A DNA stretch of 64,000 bases from Gammaproteobacteria bacterium (GTDB lineage Bacteria; Pseudomonadota; Gammaproteobacteria; Ga0077536), in contig JAJFJQ010000020.1 in assembly GCA_021773835.1 (NCBI GenBank), positions 114,857-178,856 of the forward strand, given 5' to 3'. The position numbers and the translations under genes were made by a program. Shown here in pieces: positions 1 to 11,200 of this stretch. Position 1 is the stretch's first letter. Each line of letters begins with the position of its first letter. The notes beneath the pieces are model-generated. The model ran no database searches and was not told where the DNA came from. It saw only the letters and a list, made by a program, of their open reading frames with translations.

Positions 1-1395
1 TTCGAACGTATCCGCACGGAGTTTACCGGTGCTGTACCATTGCAGATTCTGATTGAAAGCGATGTTCCCGGCGCGTTCTCCGATCCGGTTCACCTCACAA
101 GTCTTGAGAAATTCGAGCAGTGGCTAGAGTCGCAACCCGAAGTTGGCGTCGCAACCAGTTTGGTCGATTTTATTGGCGTCTTAAACCGTACCTTTCATGC
201 GGAAATCCCTGATATCGGCGCAATTCCTGCAACGCAGGGGGAAGTCGATGATCTACTGTTCATAGCCGGCGGCGATGAGGCCGAGCGCTTCGTCGACTCG
301 CGTTACCAAAGCACCCTGATTCAAGTACGCACGTCCGCGGTGTCGACCAATGATCTCACCGGCCTTATTAATCGGGTGGAGGATCGCCTGGCTGATTTGC
401 CCGCTCACCTCAATGGTCAGGTCACGGGCAGTTCCGTACTGCTAGCGAGAACTTTGGACGATATCGTACGTGGGCAGCTGCTAAGTCTCGCCGGTGCGTT
501 GGTCGTGATATACGTGATTCTCATCGTACTGTTTGGTTCTGTGCGAGTCGGCGCCATTGCCTTGTTACCAAACGCATTACCGATCGTTTGTTTCTTTGGG
601 ATCTTGGGTGTCAGCGGTATAACCCTCAATCTAGCGACGAGTTTGGTCGCCGCGGTAGTGCTTGGGATAGCGGTTGATGACAGTATCCATTTTCTGTCAC
701 GTTTCAATGCCGAGGCGCGCCGGGTGGCTAGCGAATCGGAAGGTATTGAACGGGCATTAACCTCTGTTATCAGGCCGGTAACATTTACAACCGCGGCCCT
801 ATGTTGCGGATTCATGACCCTCACCCTGGGTGAACTTCGCAGTCAAATTGAGTTCGGCGGTCTCGCGGCGGCAACCTTATTCATCGCATGGTTTTTTGAT
901 TTAGTTTTTACACCGGCACTCGCGGGTCAATTGCGTTTCGTTACCTTATGGGAGGTGCTGGCCCTAGATCTCGGCGCGGCACCAAACAAATCCATCCCAT
1001 TCTTTTCCGGCTTAACAAATCGGCAGGCGCGCATTGCCGCAATCCTAGGCACGATGCAATCGTTTAAGCAGGGTGAACCCATTATGAAACTGGGCGAACA
1101 TGGAAAATCCATCCATGTCGTGATCGAAGGCGAAGCTAAGGCTTATTTGCTACGCGACGACGGCGAGCACATCTTGAGAACACTCAAACGCGGCGATTTG
1201 ATCGGAGAAGTCGCATTATTTCACGGCACTCGAACCGCCAATGTCGATGCGACCAGCGATATGCGGCTGCTGCGTCTCGACAACCCGTGCTTGCAACGTA
1301 TTCAAACCCGCTACCCCCGCATCGCATCGCAGCTGTATCAAAATTTGGCGGTTATTTTGGCTGATCGCTTGGCCGACGTTACAGAGCGACTTTAG
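1..1395 (+). CDS. MMPL/RND-type exporter with C-terminal cyclic-nucleotide-binding domain (5' end outside window)
   Basis: The frame is open from base 1, so the N-terminal part lies upstream and only the second half is visible. A periplasmic-loop-like region is followed by a hydrophobic block at about 478-940 with several membrane helices. That block contains GIAVDDSIHF (about 664-693), the conserved acidic helix motif of MMPL/RND transporters that carries protons. After the last helix, about 1063-1290 matches a cyclic-nucleotide-binding fold with the phosphate-binding cassette IGEVALFHGTRTA, which keeps the Glu and Arg that hold the cyclic phosphate in CRP and PKA. I infer an inner-membrane lipid or hydrophobic-compound exporter whose activity responds to cAMP or cGMP. 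The three genes that follow are nucleotide cyclases, which supports this reading. A membrane transporter fused to a cNMP domain is unusual. The gap to the next gene is 78 bp. Confidence 0.85.
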   Translation, partial: FERIRTEFTGAVPLQILIESDVPGAFSDPVHLTSLEKFEQWLESQPEVGVATSLVDFIGVLNRTFHAEIPDIGAIPATQGEVDDLLFIAGGDEAERFVDSRYQSTLIQVRTSAVSTNDLTGLINRVEDRLADLPAHLNGQVTGSSVLLARTLDDIVRGQLLSLAGALVVIYVILIVLFGSVRVGAIALLPNALPIVCFFGILGVSGITLNLATSLVAAVVLGIAVDDSIHFLSRFNAEARRVASESEGIERALTSVIRPVTFTTAALCCGFMTLTLGELRSQIEFGGLAAATLFIAWFFDLVFTPALAGQLRFVTLWEVLALDLGAAPNKSIPFFSGLTNRQARIAAILGTMQSFKQGEPIMKLGEHGKSIHVVIEGEAKAYLLRDDGEHILRTLKRGDLIGEVALFHGTRTANVDATSDMRLLRLDNPCLQRIQTRYPRIASQLYQNLAVILADRLADVTERL

Positions 1396-1473
1396 ATTTT
1401 GCTGGCATAGCACAGCGCACGTCGATCGCTATGCGTTAAACTACTCCGCTGGATATTCCTCTGATTCTGAAAT

Positions 1474-4400
1474 ATGGGTTTACTCGATGATATCGCCCAG
1501 GTGCGGGCGCATCTGGAACAAAATGGTCGTGTGTCCTACCGCGTATTGAAGCGCGAGTTCGGGCTCGATGAAGAGGGTCTCGAAGATATCTTGGATGAGC
1601 TCGTCGACATGCAAGAGGTCGCGATCCGCGAAGAAAAGGGTTTGCGATGGCGCGGTGGTGGCGCTACGGGCGTCTCTGAGCCGACCCGTGAGATCCCCGA
1701 ACCAAGCGCCTATACGCCCAAGCATCTGGCCGAGAAGATCTTGCAATCACGCTCGGCACTCGAAGGCGAGCGGAAACAAGTGACGGTCTTATTCGCGGAC
1801 GTTAAGGGATCGATGGATCTTGCCGGCCAGCTTGGCGCAGAGGGGTGGCACACGATCCTCGATCGCTTTTTTGCGATCTTAAACGATGGTGTGCATCAGT
1901 TTGAAGGTACGGTGAATCAATATACCGGTGACGGCATCATGGCCCTGTTCGGTGCGCCGATTGCGCACGAAGACCATGCACAACGAGCTTGTTACGCCGC
2001 ACTACAGTTACGCGACGAACTGCGCCGATTCTCAGTCGAACTTCGAGTCGAGCGAGGGATTGATTTCAGTACCCGCATTGGGATCAACTCCGGTGAAGTG
2101 ATCGTTGGGAAAATCGGAGACGATCTGCGTATGGATTACACGGCCCAAGGTCACACAGTTGGCATTGCCCAACGCTTGGAGGCGATAGCGGAATCCGGAC
2201 ACGTCTATCTCAGCGAACATACGGCGCGTCTGGTCGAAGGCTTTTTTACACTATCCGATCTCGGTGCGGCACAATTGACCGGGGTAGAGGACGCTATCGG
2301 GATCTTTGATCTTGAAAGCACCACGGCGGCGCGCACGCGCCTAGACGTGTCGCGGTCACGTGGACTCACCCGTTTTGTTGGCCGGGTTGATGAGATGCAA
2401 AGTTTGAAGTCGGCCCTTGCCCGAGCACGCCAGGGCCACGGCCAGGTCGTCGGGGTAATGGGTGAGCCGGGTTTGGGTAAAAGCCGGTTGTGTTTCGAGT
2501 TTGTCGAGCGCTGTCGTGGCCAAGGCTTGGCGGTGTATGAGGCGCACTGTCCCTCGCATGGGAAATCGATCCCGTTCATCCCGATCGTCACGCTGTTTCG
2601 CAGTTATTTCGATATCTCAGAGCAAGATTCGGCGGCACAGACAAGGCAGAAGATCGCGGGCGCCTTGATGTTGCTCGATCCGGGGATGCATTCCAGCCTA
2701 CCGGTGTTGTTCGAGTTTCTCGGGGTCAATGATCCCAATAACCCCGCCCCTTCGATGGATCCCGATGCGCGTCAGCGACAGTTGTTCGAGATGCTGCACA
2801 AGATATCGCGGGTACAGAATGAACGTCGCATTGCATCGGTGGTGTTCATAGATGACCTGCATTGGATCGACGACTGGAGCGATGAGTTCGTGGCACAGAT
2901 GGTGGAGGCGTTTCAGGTCAGCCACACCTTGTTGTTGGTTAACTTTCGTCCGGAGTATCAGGCGGCGTGGACGGTGAAGCCGCATTATCAACAGTTGCCG
3001 TTAGTGCCGTTGGGTCAAGACGCGGTACGCGATATGGTTGCAAGCCTGCTCGGGGATGATGATTCGGTGTTGCCGTTGACGGAGCGGATCATGCAATGGA
3101 CGGGTGGTAATCCGTTGTTCTCGGAAGAAGTGATCAACACCTTGATTGAGACCGAACAACTGACCGGTGTTCGTGGTGCGTATAGAGTGCAAGGTGATAT
3201 CGATGCGTTGGAGGTCCCGGCGACGGTTCAATCGATCATAGCCGCCCGCATCGACCGGCTTGATGAGAACAGTAAGCAACTGCTACAAAGTGCGGGGGTG
3301 GTGGGTAAAGAGTTCTCTAGGCCGCTGATCGAGAGCATCTGCGGGCTCGCCAAGGCGGCGGTGTCCGCTGCGATCGAACGATTGAAGGCATTGGACTTTA
3401 TCTATGAGACATCGCTATATCCGACCATTGAGTATTCCTTCAAACATCCTTTGGTGCATGAAGTCGCCTATGAGACGCAGTTAAAGGACCAACGCGCTGC
3501 TCGTCACCAACAAGTGGCGGAGGCGACCGAGGCGTCTGCCGGTGAACGGCTAGACGAGGTTGCGTCGATGTTGGCGTATCACTGGGAACGTGCCGGTCAA
3601 ATCGACCAGGCTTTGCATTGGCACCGGCATGCGGCGTTTGTGTTGTCCAGGTCCGATCTCACGGCGTCGCAACAACATTGGTCCAACGTTCGGCAATTGG
3701 TCGATGAGGTCGAACCCACGACGGAGATATTGTCGCTCGGGGCTGAGGCTTGTTCCTATTTGAATGCGTTCGGTTGGCGCTTGGGCGGCAGCGAACAGGC
3801 GTCACAAGCGTATTTTGAAGATGGCAAGGCGATGGCCGAACGTGCGGGCAATGATCTCCTGCTCGCAACGATCAATGGTACCTATGGGTCGTTTCGTGGC
3901 GTAACTGTCGGCGATGCAAACGACTATGTTCGTTTTGCGGACGAAGCAGTGCGTATTGCGATTAACACTGGCAATCGAGAATTGGAATGCGCGATGCGGG
4001 CGTACCAGATATGGGGCTACCTTTTTAGTGGAAGGTTCGAGGACGGCCTCGCTGTAGTGAAGAAGATGATGAAGGAGGGGGAGTCTCAAGATGCATTTTA
4101 CGGTACGCGTTATTCAGGCGGTATTCCGGTCGCGTTTGCGACACGCCTAGGCGCAGGGTTGGGGTACTGCTGCATCGGTGAGCGAGAGCGTTCGCTCGAA
4201 AGTCTACTTGAATACACTCCCGATGCCTCAACACATCCCGATATTCGCTACTTCCACAAGGCAATGGCCTCGTACTGTCTCGGCTTATTAGGTGATTTTG
4301 ATGAGGCCTTGGCCCACGGAAAAAGAGCAATTAGTGAAGCTGAAGCAGTCGGTTCGGCCTACAGCAGGGCCACGTTCGCTGGGTTCTTAGGTTCGGTTCA

Positions 4401-4875
4401 GTACCGCCACGGTGACCTGAGCGACGCTGCGGTGACACTGAGATATGCGGTCACCGTAATGGAGCAGTCGAAGGCTGCGGGCGGTATGGCAAGTGCTCTC
4501 GTCGGAAATCTCGCCCATGTCGAGGTGGCAACAGGTAGTGTGGAGCCGGGTCGAGCGCGGGCGCAAGCCTGCGTCGAATTCTGTCGGGCACGCAGCTTGT
4601 ATTGGAACCTAGATCCGTGGCTGGCGCTCACTGATGCGAATATTGCGCTTGGCAATGAGGTGCAAGCGCTAGAAGCGGTGCAAGAAATTCAACAGCTGAT
4701 CGATCAAACCGGTAACGTCATGTTTCAGCCGTACCTGCACGAGTCGCGTGCGAAATATGCCGCAGCGTTTTCATCCGATTGGGATCGCGACGATGAGCTT
4801 CGTACCGCCCACCGTTTATTTACCGAATTGCGCGCGCCTGGCCATGCCGATCGCATCGCGAAGGAATTCGACTGA
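1474..4875 (+). CDS. Class III nucleotide cyclase / STAND-like AAA ATPase / TPR protein, copy 1 (winged-helix-like N-terminus)
   Basis: A 1133-aa multidomain signalling protein. Residues 1-65 resemble a small winged-helix domain and contain no zinc ribbon, unlike copies 2 and 3. Residues about 95-275 are a class III adenylate/guanylate cyclase domain, with metal-binding Asp109 (FADVKGS) and Asp153 (YTGDGIMALFG) and the Arg of the transition-state pair at 234. The usual Asn position holds Gly230. Residues about 285-690 are a STAND-like ATPase with Walker A GEPGLGKS (330-337) and Walker B VVFIDDLHWID (Asp460/461). The remainder is helical TPR-like repeats, probably the sensor or partner-binding part. 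It should be cytoplasmic and make cAMP or cGMP in response to a signal. No clear Shine-Dalgarno precedes the ATG. The stop is directly followed by the start of copy 2, so the genes are surely co-transcribed. Confidence 0.9.
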   Translation: MGLLDDIAQVRAHLEQNGRVSYRVLKREFGLDEEGLEDILDELVDMQEVAIREEKGLRWRGGGATGVSEPTREIPEPSAYTPKHLAEKILQSRSALEGERKQVTVLFADVKGSMDLAGQLGAEGWHTILDRFFAILNDGVHQFEGTVNQYTGDGIMALFGAPIAHEDHAQRACYAALQLRDELRRFSVELRVERGIDFSTRIGINSGEVIVGKIGDDLRMDYTAQGHTVGIAQRLEAIAESGHVYLSEHTARLVEGFFTLSDLGAAQLTGVEDAIGIFDLESTTAARTRLDVSRSRGLTRFVGRVDEMQSLKSALARARQGHGQVVGVMGEPGLGKSRLCFEFVERCRGQGLAVYEAHCPSHGKSIPFIPIVTLFRSYFDISEQDSAAQTRQKIAGALMLLDPGMHSSLPVLFEFLGVNDPNNPAPSMDPDARQRQLFEMLHKISRVQNERRIASVVFIDDLHWIDDWSDEFVAQMVEAFQVSHTLLLVNFRPEYQAAWTVKPHYQQLPLVPLGQDAVRDMVASLLGDDDSVLPLTERIMQWTGGNPLFSEEVINTLIETEQLTGVRGAYRVQGDIDALEVPATVQSIIAARIDRLDENSKQLLQSAGVVGKEFSRPLIESICGLAKAAVSAAIERLKALDFIYETSLYPTIEYSFKHPLVHEVAYETQLKDQRAARHQQVAEATEASAGERLDEVASMLAYHWERAGQIDQALHWHRHAAFVLSRSDLTASQQHWSNVRQLVDEVEPTTEILSLGAEACSYLNAFGWRLGGSEQASQAYFEDGKAMAERAGNDLLLATINGTYGSFRGVTVGDANDYVRFADEAVRIAINTGNRELECAMRAYQIWGYLFSGRFEDGLAVVKKMMKEGESQDAFYGTRYSGGIPVAFATRLGAGLGYCCIGERERSLESLLEYTPDASTHPDIRYFHKAMASYCLGLLGDFDEALAHGKRAISEAEAVGSAYSRATFAGFLGSVQYRHGDLSDAAVTLRYAVTVMEQSKAAGGMASALVGNLAHVEVATGSVEPGRARAQACVEFCRARSLYWNLDPWLALTDANIALGNEVQALEAVQEIQQLIDQTGNVMFQPYLHESRAKYAAAFSSDWDRDDELRTAHRLFTELRAPGHADRIAKEFD

Positions 4876-7800
4876 GTGATGAATTGCCCAAACTGCCGAC
4901 ATGACAACGAAGCGGATGCGGCATTTTGCGAAGCCTGCGGTAGCAAACTCGAACTCAGCTGCCCGCACTGCGCCCGGGTGCTAAAACCGACGGCAAAATT
5001 TTGTCCAGGTTGCGGGAACTCGATATCCGCCGCCGAGGAATACGTTGAACCGGCGCCACGCGCGACCGTCGACTACACGCCGCAGCACCTAGCGGAGAAG
5101 ATCCTGCAATCGCGCTCGGCCTTGGAAGGTGAACGCAAACAAGTCACGGTGTTATTCGCGGACGTTAAGGGATCAATGGATCTCGCGGGTAAGCTAGGAG
5201 CAGAAGGTTGGCACACCATTCTCGATCGTTTTTTTGCGATCCTAAACGATGGGGTTCATCAATTTGAAGGCACGGTGAATCAATACACCGGTGACGGCAT
5301 CATGGCCTTGTTCGGTGCCCCGATCGCGCATGAAGACCACGCACAACGGGCTTGCTATGCGGCGCTGCAGTTGCGTGATGAGTTGCGCCGGTTCTCGGTT
5401 GAGCTTCGAGTGGAACGGGGTATCGACTTCAGTACCCGCATCGGAATCAACTCGGGCGAAGTGATCGTCGGCAAGATCGGAGATGACCTACGCATGGACT
5501 ACACGGCGCAAGGTCACACCGTCGGCATTGCGCAGCGCTTGGAGTCGATTGCGGAATCTGGACACGTCTATCTCAGCGAACATACGGCGCGCCTAGTCGA
5601 AGGGTATTTTAAACTCGGCGATCTCGGTGCGGCGCCACTGGCTGGCGTTGAAAACCCTATTGGTTTATTCGATCTTGAGAGTACGACCGCCGCGCGCACA
5701 CGCTTAGACGTCTCACGGTCACGCGGACTCACCCGCTTTGTCGGTCGGGTTGATGAGATGCAGAGTCTCGATTCGGCACTTGCCCGCGCGCGTCAAGGGC
5801 ACGGCCAAGTCGTCGGCGTAATGGGTGAGCCCGGTCTAGGCAAAAGCCGCTTGTGTTTCGAGTTTGTCGAGCGCTGTCGCGCGCAAGGGTTGGCGGTGTA
5901 TGAGGCACAGTGTCCGTCGCATGGGAAATCGATCCCGTTCATCCCGATCGTGACCTTGTTCCGCAGTTATTTTGATATATCGGATCAGGATTCCGCTTCT
6001 CAGACGCGTCAGAAGATCGCGGGAGCCCTGATGTTGCTTGATCCGGGGATGCATTCCAGTCTACCGGTTTTGTTCGAGTTTCTAGGGGTCACCGATCCCA
6101 ATAACCCCGCCCCATCGATGGATCCCGATGCCCGCCAGCGGCAGCTGTTCGAAATGCTGCATAAGATATCTCGGGTACAAAATGACCGTCGTGTCGCGTC
6201 TGTTGTGTTCATAGATGACCTGCATTGGATCGACGACTGGAGCGATGAATTCGTGGCGCAGATGGTGGAGGCCTTCCAAGTCAGCCATACGCTGCTGCTG
6301 GTTAATTTTCGCCCTGAGTATCAGGCAGCGTGGACGGTCAAGCCGCATTATCAACAATTACCACTAGTCCCCTTGGGCCAAGACGCGGTGCATGATTTGG
6401 TTGCGAGCTTACTCGGGGATGACGATTCGGTGCTGCCGTTAACCGACCGGATCATGCAATGGACTGGGGGTAATCCCTTGTTCTCGGAAGAAGTGATCAA
6501 CACGTTGATTGAGACCGAACGGCTGGTTGGTGTGCGTGGCGCCTATAAAATACAGGGTGATATCGATGCGCTCGAGGTCCCAGCCACGGTTCAATCGATC
6601 ATTGCCGCACGTGTCGACCGTCTAGATGACATCAGTAAACAACTTCTGCAAAGTGCGGCGGTGGTGGGTAGGGAATTCTCGCGACCACTGATCGAGAGCA
6701 TCTGTGGCATCGCCAAGGCGGAGGTGTCCGGTGCGATTGAACGATTAAAGGCATTGGACTTTATCTACGAGACATCGCTATATCCGACCATTGAGTACGC
6801 TTTCAAACACCCCTTGGTACATGAAGTCGCCTATGAGACCCAGTTAAAAGATCAACGAGCTGCTCGTCATCAACAAGTGGCAGAGGCAACGGAAGCCGCT
6901 GTCGGCGAACGGGTTGACGAGGTTGCCTCGATGTTGGCTTATCACTGGGAGCGTGCAGGTCAAATTGACCAAGCCTTACATTGGCATCGGCATGCAGCCA
7001 TCGTGCTGTCGGCATCGGATCTGACGACAGCCCAACAACATTGGCTTAAGGTACGGCAGTTGGTCGATGAGGTCGAACCTACGACAGGGGTTCTGTCGCT
7101 CGGCGCTGAAGCTTGTACCTACTTAAACGCGTTTGGTTGGCGCTTGGGTGGCAGCGAAGAAGCCTCACAAGCGTATTTTGCAGACGGCAAGGCGATGGCG
7201 GAACGTGCCGGCAATAACGTTTTACTCGCGACAATAAATGGCACCTACGCTTCGTCGCGCGGCATTCTCCTGGGCGATTCAAACGACTACGCGCGATTTT
7301 CTGACGAGGCGGTACGCATAGCGAATAGCACTGACGATATCGAATTGCGCTGCGCGATGCAGGCCTATCAAGTTTGGGGTTATCTCACCACTGGCAGAAA
7401 TCATGACGGGATCGCTGTCGCGAATGCAACAATAGAACAGGCGTCGCCGGAGCCAGGGTATGGTGCTCGCTACACGGGCGGAATGCCGGTGCGGATGGCG
7501 TCAACCTTAGGGGCCGGATTTGGGTACTGTAGTGTCGGTGAGCGGGAGCTCGGATTTGAACTCTTCGATGGAGAGGTTGGAGACGAAACAGGTCATTCGG
7601 ATTTCCGCTATTTCCACCCAGCGATGAAGGGGTATTTCCTTGGGTTGCTAGGTGATTTTGACGAGGCCTTGGGACCCGTAAAAAAAGCAATGACCGGCGC
7701 TGAAGCGATGGGATCTGCTTACAGTAGAGCGGCATTCGCTGGGTTTTTAGGTTCAGTTCAATACCGGCCCGGAGACCTTAGCGATGCCGCGACGACGCTT

Positions 7801-8235
7801 AACTATGCCGTTCGCTTAATGGAAGACGAGAAGACCGCACGCGGTTCAGCCGGATTTATTCTCGGAAACCTTGCACACGTTGAAGTGGCAACGGGTGATC
7901 CCGAATCTGGTTGTGCACGGGCACAAGCCTGTGTGGAATTTTGCGAGGCGCGCAACACCTATTGGAGCCTTGACCCGTGGTTGGCACTCGCCAGCGCCAA
8001 CACAACGCTCGGCAACGCGGCACAAGCCTTAGGCGCGATAAAGCAACTACAGCAATTAATCGATATGTCAGACGGTAAATTGTGGCAACCGTTTTTGCAC
8101 GAGGAGCGTGCGAATTACGCTGCGGCGTTTGAGTCAGATTGGGATCGAGATGATGAGCTTCGCACGGCTCATCGGTTGTTTACTGAACTGCGGGCCCCGG
8201 GCCAAGCCGATCGGATCGCAGAGAAACTAAACTAA
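4876..8235 (+). CDS. Class III nucleotide cyclase / STAND-like AAA ATPase / TPR protein, copy 2 (double zinc ribbon N-terminus)
   Basis: A 1119-aa paralogue of copy 1, nearly identical in the cyclase and ATPase domains. The N-terminus is different: residues 1-50 carry four CxxC pairs (CPNC, CEAC, CPHC, CPGC), a double zinc ribbon. The cyclase domain starts near residue 80 with metal-binding Asp96, and Walker A GEPGLGKS begins at residue 317. As in copy 1, Gly replaces the transition-state Asn in the AQGHTVGIAQR segment. The C-terminal TPR region is the most diverged part. The DNA differs from copy 1 mainly at silent positions, so the duplication is not very recent but the protein is strongly conserved. 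The GTG at 4876 abuts the TGA of copy 1, with AAGGAA nine bases upstream; the ATG at 4879 is an equally possible start. Translational coupling is likely. Confidence 0.9.
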   Translation: MMNCPNCRHDNEADAAFCEACGSKLELSCPHCARVLKPTAKFCPGCGNSISAAEEYVEPAPRATVDYTPQHLAEKILQSRSALEGERKQVTVLFADVKGSMDLAGKLGAEGWHTILDRFFAILNDGVHQFEGTVNQYTGDGIMALFGAPIAHEDHAQRACYAALQLRDELRRFSVELRVERGIDFSTRIGINSGEVIVGKIGDDLRMDYTAQGHTVGIAQRLESIAESGHVYLSEHTARLVEGYFKLGDLGAAPLAGVENPIGLFDLESTTAARTRLDVSRSRGLTRFVGRVDEMQSLDSALARARQGHGQVVGVMGEPGLGKSRLCFEFVERCRAQGLAVYEAQCPSHGKSIPFIPIVTLFRSYFDISDQDSASQTRQKIAGALMLLDPGMHSSLPVLFEFLGVTDPNNPAPSMDPDARQRQLFEMLHKISRVQNDRRVASVVFIDDLHWIDDWSDEFVAQMVEAFQVSHTLLLVNFRPEYQAAWTVKPHYQQLPLVPLGQDAVHDLVASLLGDDDSVLPLTDRIMQWTGGNPLFSEEVINTLIETERLVGVRGAYKIQGDIDALEVPATVQSIIAARVDRLDDISKQLLQSAAVVGREFSRPLIESICGIAKAEVSGAIERLKALDFIYETSLYPTIEYAFKHPLVHEVAYETQLKDQRAARHQQVAEATEAAVGERVDEVASMLAYHWERAGQIDQALHWHRHAAIVLSASDLTTAQQHWLKVRQLVDEVEPTTGVLSLGAEACTYLNAFGWRLGGSEEASQAYFADGKAMAERAGNNVLLATINGTYASSRGILLGDSNDYARFSDEAVRIANSTDDIELRCAMQAYQVWGYLTTGRNHDGIAVANATIEQASPEPGYGARYTGGMPVRMASTLGAGFGYCSVGERELGFELFDGEVGDETGHSDFRYFHPAMKGYFLGLLGDFDEALGPVKKAMTGAEAMGSAYSRAAFAGFLGSVQYRPGDLSDAATTLNYAVRLMEDEKTARGSAGFILGNLAHVEVATGDPESGCARAQACVEFCEARNTYWSLDPWLALASANTTLGNAAQALGAIKQLQQLIDMSDGKLWQPFLHEERANYAAAFESDWDRDDELRTAHRLFTELRAPGQADRIAEKLN

Positions 8236-8238
8236 ACA

Positions 8239-11200
8239 GTGAACTGCCCGAGCTGCCAACACGAAAACAACGACAACGCTAAATTCTGCGAATCCTGCGG
8301 GACCAAGCTCGGTCGAGCCTGCGCGAACTGCGGTGAGAGTCTCTCAAGCGAAGCGCGCTTTTGTCCGAGATGCGGTACCGCTGTTGTAGCTAGCGCCAAC
8401 AGCGAACGTCCGGTATCGCGAACAGCCGCCGACTACACCCCAAAACACCTGGCCGACAAGATCCTCAATTCACGCTCTGCGCTTGAAGGTGAGCGCAAAC
8501 AAGTCACGGTGCTATTTGCGGACGTTAAACAATCGACAGAATTAGCTGCCGCTGTGGACGTCGAAGATTGGCACCAAATTCTCGATAGATTTTTTACGCT
8601 ATTGAGTGAAGGCGTACATCGTTACGAAGGTACGATTAACCAATACACCGGTGATGGCGTAATGGCATTGTTCGGCGCGCCGGTGGCGCATGAAGATCAT
8701 GCCCAGCGCGCGTGTTGGGCCGCATTATCGTTGCTGGAGGACATTCGTAATTTCGCGCAGGAGATCAGGCGTCGGCACGGGCTGAACTTTCAGATCCGGA
8801 TTGGAATTAACTCAGGCGAAGTGGTCGTCGGTAAAATTGGCGATGATTTGCGGATGGATTACACAGCCCAAGGCGCCGTGGTTCATCTCGCATCACGAAC
8901 ACAAGATCTAGCTGAGGCAGGCACCGCTTACCTCGCGCCGGTCACAGCAGAACGGGTCGGGCCTTACTTTCAGCTGGAAAGCCTCGGCGAATTTCAAGTT
9001 AAGGGCGTTGATGCACCGCAGAGCCTTTATCGTCTAATTGGCGCAGGTGAAGCGAGTTCCAATTTCGACGTAGCGCGCAGTCGGGGCCTCACGTCGTTCG
9101 TTGGCCGCAACAATGAAATGCAGATCCTCGAGGCGGCGCTCGAACAGGCACGCGCCGGCAACGGACAGGTGGTGGGGATCGGGGCGGAAGCCGGGACTGG
9201 CAAGAGCCGATTATGTTTTGAATTTTTGCAGGATTTACGCGATCGCGGTCTAAAGGTCTTGTATGGGACTTGTGTCGCACACGGTAAGAACCTCGCCTTT
9301 CATCCAATTCTGCAAGTGCTGCGCAACTACTACGGCATCATCGATCAAGATTCGGCTGGTGAGGCTCGCCAGAAAGTTGACGCGCGCATGGCTGCCTTAG
9401 GCCACAGCTTTCGCGAGGACCTACCGCTAATCCATGAATTTCTTGGTATTTCCGATCCCAACGAACCGCCGTCGACGCTACCACCGGAAGCGCGTCAGCG
9501 GCGCCTATTCGCATTGCTTCGCGAGAATCTGCGACACGGCCCTGAGCCGGGACAACGGGTCGGTATCGTTGTGATTGAGGATCTGCACTGGATTGACGAA
9601 GGCAGCGATGAATGGATAAGCCATTGGGTTGACTCGACGGCCGGCGCACATAGTTTGTTGGTCGTCAATTTTCGCCCCGAATATCATCCGACCTGGTCGC
9701 ACCGCACCCATTATCAGCAGATCTCCTTAGCGCCGTTATCTCTCGAGACGACTCGCGAATTGCTGACGTCTCTGTTGGGTCACGATGCCTCAATCCCCAG
9801 CCTTATCGACCGTGTGCATTTGGAGACCGGCGGCAATCCATTTTATGCGGAGGAGGTTGTGCAAAGCCTGATTGAATCCGCGCAACTCATCGGCCATCCA
9901 GCGAATTATGTTCTCCAGCGAGAGGTCGCGCGACTCAATATCCCAGCAAGCATCCAAGCCGTTCTGGCGGCGCGTATTGACCGCCTTAATGAGCGCGGAA
10001 AACGTGTTCTGCAAGTTGCTTCGGTGATCGGAAAAGATTTCGAAGAATCTGTATTAGGTGAGGCCGTTGAGTTATCTGAGACGGAATTGCGTGAGGCAAT
10101 TAATCTGTTGCGCGAGGCGGAGTTTGTCAACGAGCAGCAGTTGTATCCCGTTACAGTCTATTCTTTTAAGCATCCGCTAACGCAACAGGTCGCCAATGAG
10201 TCGCTGCTCCGCGAGACGCGCTGGGAGTTACATAAAAAAGTCGCAGAAGCGCTGGAAAGACGAAGTTCGGATCTGGGTCGCGACGCCGCCTTGCTTGCTC
10301 ACCATTATGATGCGGCGAATGAACCTATTACCGGTGCGCGTTGGCATTCGCGCGCTGCAGAGTGGATCAATGTTAATGATGTAAGCGCTGCCGCAACACA
10401 TGCCCGTGCCGTGATCAATGCACTGGAAAACCGGGAAGATACGGAAGGCGCTTATACACTTTTAGCGGCAGCGGCTTGGAAGTTGTTGGGATTGTGCATT
10501 CGGATAGGAGTCCTGCCAGACGCCGACGATATTTTTTTGCGTGGTACGAAATGGGCTGAGCATGCGGGTGACCCGTCAGTAGAGGCCGCGATTTGCGGAC
10601 TCTATTCCGGGATCCTCGCGGTCGATGGCCGAATGACAGAATCGATGGAAGTTAACGACCGATATAAGGCGCTTGCCGTAGAGGTTGGCGATCCCGAGTT
10701 GATTCTCATCTCCAATGCCTGGGCATACCAGATTATCCGTATGGGCAGGTTCGACGAAGCGGAGGCTGGGGTCCGAAAGGCGATTTCTGTCGGCGAACGG
10801 AATCCGGAGTTTGGTAGAAAATTTTACGGGGTTGGTATGACGGGTTTGTTTCTGTTCTGGTTAGCGGACATCCAGGCGCACCGCGGTCATAGCCGAGACG
10901 CGAGCAATGATTTTGAGCAGGCTCTCGCATGGGTCATAAGGCACCAGGAGACCGAGGCGCATATCTATCTGATGTACACCCTATCGGCGCGGATCAGAGT
11001 TTTCGGAGGGGCGCACGAGCGTCTGCCGATGCTCCGCGATGGCGCTGCAATGGCAGAGGAATTCGGTGCGGTGTGGCCGCTGACGATAGCCCGTGTGGCC
11101 CTTGCGGAGGTGCTGCTCGCTGTTGGCGGTGCAGCGGACGAAGTGTTGGAAACGATGGAAATCGCGTTGAGCGATGCACGCGACCGCCGCATGGCACGTA

